Shown: one piece after another, positions 61,331 to 64,000 of the stretch
Layout of the letters: the number at the start of each line of letters is the position of its first letter
Numbering within the stretch: position 1 is the first letter of the stretch
Assembly (NCBI GenBank): GCA_963816985.1
Contig: CAWFMF010000004.1
Coordinates: 4,588,001 to 4,652,000 of the forward strand
Direction of reading: 5' to 3'
From: JAIVJM01 sp963816985
Lineage (GTDB): Bacteria > Acidobacteriota > Blastocatellia > Pyrinomonadales > Pyrinomonadaceae
Length of the DNA: 64,000 nucleotides
Notes under the pieces: generated by a model
What the model was told of the DNA's origin: nothing
The model's input: only the letters and a program-made list of their open reading frames with translations
Databases searched by the model: none
Made by a program: the position numbers and the translations under genes

Positions 61331-63283
61331 TTACCTGTTCGGCGAACTCGCGCGGATAGTCACCTCGGAGCCGCTCAACAGTTCGAGGTCTCCACGGCCC
61401 TGCACGTAGACCGAGCCCGCGCCCGCGCCCGCGCCGACAATCGCGCCGATGGCCGCGCCCTTGCCGCCCCCGGCAATCGCGCCGATGATCGCGCCGACCG
61501 CCGTGCCGATGGCCGCGCGCTGCGCGGTCGTCTCGCCCCGGCTGTCGTCGTCCGAGACGCCCTCGTTATCCACGCGGACGGTCTCGCCGTTCATCCCGCG
61601 CGCGCTCTCGATGAAGCCCGCGAAGCTGTAGGTCTGACCGTTCGTCAGGCGGATGGTGTCGAAGTTAAAGGCCATGTCGGCGCGGCCCGTGACGCGCCCG
61701 CTGCGCGAGACGTTCGTGACGCGGCCTTCGATGGTCGCGCCCGCGAACTGCGAGGGCTCGCGCACCGTCATCGTGAAGCGGTCGCCGACCTGCGCCGTCC
61801 GCGTCGTCAGGTCGGTGTTGAGCGTGGCGACGAGCGTCTGCCCGTTCGGGACGATGAAGTCGCCGCTCGGCGTCGAGCCGACGGTGTTCGGGTAGTTCGA
61901 CCCGCCGTTGTAGACGTTCCACTCGGCCACGTCGGACGTGCGGTTATAAAGGTTGCGGACGAAGACCGGGCCGGTGCCGAGCCTGTCGTTCCAGATTTCG
62001 CGCGTCACGAGGAGGCTGCGACCGCCGTCGGTCGGCTCGAAGGTGACGTTGAAGTCGGTCGCGCGGTCGCCCGCCGAACTCACGGTCAGACGCTCGCCCG
62101 TCAGTCTCGCCGTCACGCGCGAGGCCATGCCGTTCGGCAACTGCTCGCGGCGCTCGCGACCGTCGGCGTCGAAGGTCGTCTGCGCGGCGCGAGACGAAGC
62201 GATGGTCACGGACATCCCCTGCCGCTGGATGGCAATCATGTCGGGCGACTCAAGCCGCGGCATGATGTTGTCGAGGACGCGCTGCCGCTGGTTGTTGGGC
62301 AGGTTGGCCGTGGCGCGCGTCGCGATGTCGCGCGCGTTGTCGCTGCGCGAGGGGTCGAGGCGGTACGTGCCCGTCAGGCCCGACGCGGTGTAGATGGGGC
62401 CGCCCGGCGTCGTGGGCAGCGTGTTGGTGTCCCAGTTCCAAGCGACGCTGTAGGAGCTTGCCAGTTCGTTCAGGTCGGTGCGGAGCAGCGACCAGGTGTC
62501 CTCGGCGCGGCGCGTCAGGTTGTTGCGGCGCATGAATTCGTCAATGAAGGCGGCGCGGCGGAGGACGTTCTCCACGTCGCCGGTCGCCGAGTTGCGGCTG
62601 TTGAAGCGGTTGCGTAAGGCGTCGGTCGCCGCCTCGAAGTCGCGGATGAACTGGTTGACGTTGTTCTCGGCGCGCGTGCCGTCGTAGCGGCTGCGGTCGA
62701 GCGCCGTGTCAACGCTCGCGCGGAACGTGTCGGTGCGGGTCTCGATGCGGCGGATGAGCTGGCGGAGCTGCGCGTCGCCCACCCGGTACGGGAGCCCCGA
62801 AGTCGTTGTGCCGCCGCCGATGGTTCCCTGCTGGTTCCAACGCCAGTTGAGACCGTAGGCGCTGGCGAGCGCGTTAAGGTCGTTGCGCACCAACGTCCAG
62901 TCGCTCACGACCCGCTGGTTGAGACGATTGTTGGTGACGAAGCTGTCAATGAAGTTCGCCTGCCGGAGCACGTTCTCCACGTCCGAGGCCACCGAGACGC
63001 GACGGTTGAAACGGTCGCGGAGCTGGTCGGTGGCGCTCTCGAAATTCTGGATGAAGGTGTTGATGTTGTCTTCGGCGTTCGTATTGTTGTAGCGGCTGCG
63101 GTCGAGCACGCGGTCCATGGTGGCGCGGAACCTGTCGGCTGACGTTTCCACGCGCTGGATGAGCGCGCCAATCTGCCGGTCGGTCATACGGTACGGGCGA
63201 CGTTGCGCCTGCGCCGCCGTGAGCCCAAGGCTCAGAATTGCGAACACGAGCGCGACGGAGATGGTCTGTCTGATTCTATTCAT
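61331..63283 (-). CDS. Secreted protein with duplicated N-terminal domain and C-terminal glycine zipper
   Basis: 650 residues. A signal peptide (ISVALVFAILSLGLTAAQA) is followed by two copies of a helical domain of about 115-130 residues. Copy one has IGALIQRVETSADRFRATMD and copy two LRQLIRRIETRTDTFRASVD; both continue with LDRSRY, then N-x-F-I-x-x-FE, then DVENVLR. A middle beta-rich region (TARLTGERLTVSSAGDRATD) leads to a C-terminal Gly-zipper (AAIGTAVGAIIGAIAGGGKG, AAIGAIVGAGAGAGSVYVQG). Glycine zippers insert into or line membranes in surface lipoproteins. The function is not known to me; it is probably an envelope protein. Confidence 0.8.
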   Translation of the reverse strand: MNRIRQTISVALVFAILSLGLTAAQAQRRPYRMTDRQIGALIQRVETSADRFRATMDRVLDRSRYNNTNAEDNINTFIQNFESATDQLRDRFNRRVSVASDVENVLRQANFIDSFVTNNRLNQRVVSDWTLVRNDLNALASAYGLNWRWNQQGTIGGGTTTSGLPYRVGDAQLRQLIRRIETRTDTFRASVDTALDRSRYDGTRAENNVNQFIRDFEAATDALRNRFNSRNSATGDVENVLRRAAFIDEFMRRNNLTRRAEDTWSLLRTDLNELASSYSVAWNWDTNTLPTTPGGPIYTASGLTGTYRLDPSRSDNARDIATRATANLPNNQRQRVLDNIMPRLESPDMIAIQRQGMSVTIASSRAAQTTFDADGRERREQLPNGMASRVTARLTGERLTVSSAGDRATDFNVTFEPTDGGRSLLVTREIWNDRLGTGPVFVRNLYNRTSDVAEWNVYNGGSNYPNTVGSTPSGDFIVPNGQTLVATLNTDLTTRTAQVGDRFTMTVREPSQFAGATIEGRVTNVSRSGRVTGRADMAFNFDTIRLTNGQTYSFAGFIESARGMNGETVRVDNEGVSDDDSRGETTAQRAAIGTAVGAIIGAIAGGGKGAAIGAIVGAGAGAGSVYVQGRGDLELLSGSEVTIRASSPNR

Positions 63284-63756
63284 CGGTCTTTTCCCTCCAA
63301 CTTATGTTTCCACTTTTCGCTATCAGAACTTGGCTGCCGGCTGCCCTCCGGATTGAGGACGCCTGCCCTGCTTCGGCTCATCTCGCGGGGAGGTGTATCG
63401 CACTATGGAGAGACATACACTTGAGCTACGCAAAGCATTCCTTACAAGCCATAAGAGGCAAGCACCATGCCGACGGACGCCGTTTCGTTCAAAAAGCCCT
63501 GATTCAAGCCGTAGGGAGTGAAAGGGAGAGGCGATGTCGTAGTTTGTGATTCAATAAAAACACGCGAGGGTTGCCGGAGTGTTAAACCCCGCGCCGTTTC
63601 GGACGCCGTGAGGGCTCAAATTCTGTACTCTAACGCATCTCGGATGTTCGGCTAGCGTACATCAAAAAACGCCATTTTAAGCCGGGATTTCGTGCGCTTG
63701 AGGGGCGGAAATGGCTCCCGTGTTATGCTGTTTCGGAGAAGGCGGAAGGAGAGACT

Positions 63757-64000
63757 TTGGAGACCAAAAAAAGCGACCACGCCGTCATCCATTCGGCGGG
63801 CGACGGAACTCTTCATCGGCATCAGTCCGAGCGGGCACGCGCAAGTGATAGAGACCAATTCCGCGCGGTCGAGCGCGGCGACGCCGATGGAGTTGCTGCT
63901 GCTCGCGCTCGGCGGCTGCACCGCCGTTGATGTCATCTCCATCCTGCGCAAGAAGCGCGAGCGCGTGACGGACTACCGCGTCGAAGTCCGTGGCGAACGG
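63757..64000 (+). CDS. OsmC-family protein, 5' part, with an apparent frameshift
   Basis: The gene runs off the window. TTG 63757 follows AAGGAG by about seven bases and starts ETKKSDHAVIHSAGDGTL. At about 63812 the reading frame shifts by one base and continues as IGISPSGHAQVIETNSARSS, then TPMELLLLALGGCTAVDVIS, then ILRKKRERVTDYRVEV to the edge. SGHxxxxET, TPMELLLxALGGCTAxD and the peroxidatic Cys in GGC mark the YhfA-like OsmC subgroup. A seven-A run lies at 63766-63772. The region 63284-63756 between this gene and the previous one shows no gene I can support. Confidence 0.7.

Noticed and set aside
63766..63772. Transcriptional slippage at the A7 run of the OsmC gene
   Set aside because: Both frames can be read past the run, and the natural family junction lies about 40 bases further on, so slippage at the run does not repair the protein as well as an indel near 63812.
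1..64000. CRISPR array, insertion sequence transposase, integrase or replication origin
   Set aside because: I found no direct-repeat/spacer array, no transposase or recombinase motif and no DnaA-box cluster. The repeats seen are inverted hairpins.

Overview
The window is GC-rich bacterial chromosomal DNA and most likely comes from an acidobacterium of the Blastocatellia/Pyrinomonadales type. This is inferred from gene content: a VWFA-related protein of the acidobacterial kind, a BlaI/M56-peptidase pair beside a TonB receptor with an N-terminal carboxypeptidase-regulatory domain, a PilMNOPQ operon with an AMIN-domain secretin, a second secretin ending in a cohesin domain, and no phage or plasmid functions. 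I ran no database search.

Layout. 1-4.6 kb (+): the end of a UbiE-type methyltransferase, two peptide-transporter permeases split by a small four-helix-bundle (S23-type) gene lying in an inverted repeat, a histone-deacetylase-fold amidohydrolase and a peptidoglycan glycosyltransferase (MtgA). 4.7-11.3 kb (-): pilM-N-O-P-Q plus a Roadblock/MglB-like gene, behind a sigma70-like promoter and a long leader containing a GEMM-like (cyclic-dinucleotide) riboswitch candidate; pilQ carries an apparent one-base frameshift. 11.5-18.5 kb: a DUF3352-like protein, an unknown protein, RdgB, an ATP-grasp protein, a kinase-like membrane protein and a dual-specificity phosphatase. 18.9 kb: tRNA-Pro.

19.0-42.9 kb (-): a complete type VI secretion system, probably one long operon: tssJ-K-L-M-A-B-C-hcp-tssE-F-G-vgrG, then a YwqK/MORN-like protein, a PAAR-like DUF4280 protein, a SPOR protein, a DUF4157 metalloprotease-like protein, a proline-rich protein with a toxin-like C-terminus, and clpV. 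The standout is TssG: the baseplate subunit is fused to a C-terminal cyclic-nucleotide-binding domain that keeps the key Glu and Arg of the phosphate-binding cassette. Together with the DUF4157/toxin-like cargo genes, this suggests a baseplate whose assembly or firing could be gated by a nucleotide second messenger.

43.1-64 kb: HU, a small unknown gene, Nudix and AI-2E transporter genes, tRNA-Arg and tRNA-His, a TonB-dependent receptor, M56/BlaI, bactofilin, secreted and VWA proteins, an AlkZ-like protein, a TPR-secretin-cohesin protein behind a clear promoter, a hybrid histidine kinase, a response regulator, a duplicated-domain glycine-zipper protein and the 5' end of an OsmC-family gene (apparently frameshifted).

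The intergenic spaces hold several very long, near-perfect hairpins, three with perfect 37-bp arms. Two of them (52.7 and 61.1 kb) are copies of one family.
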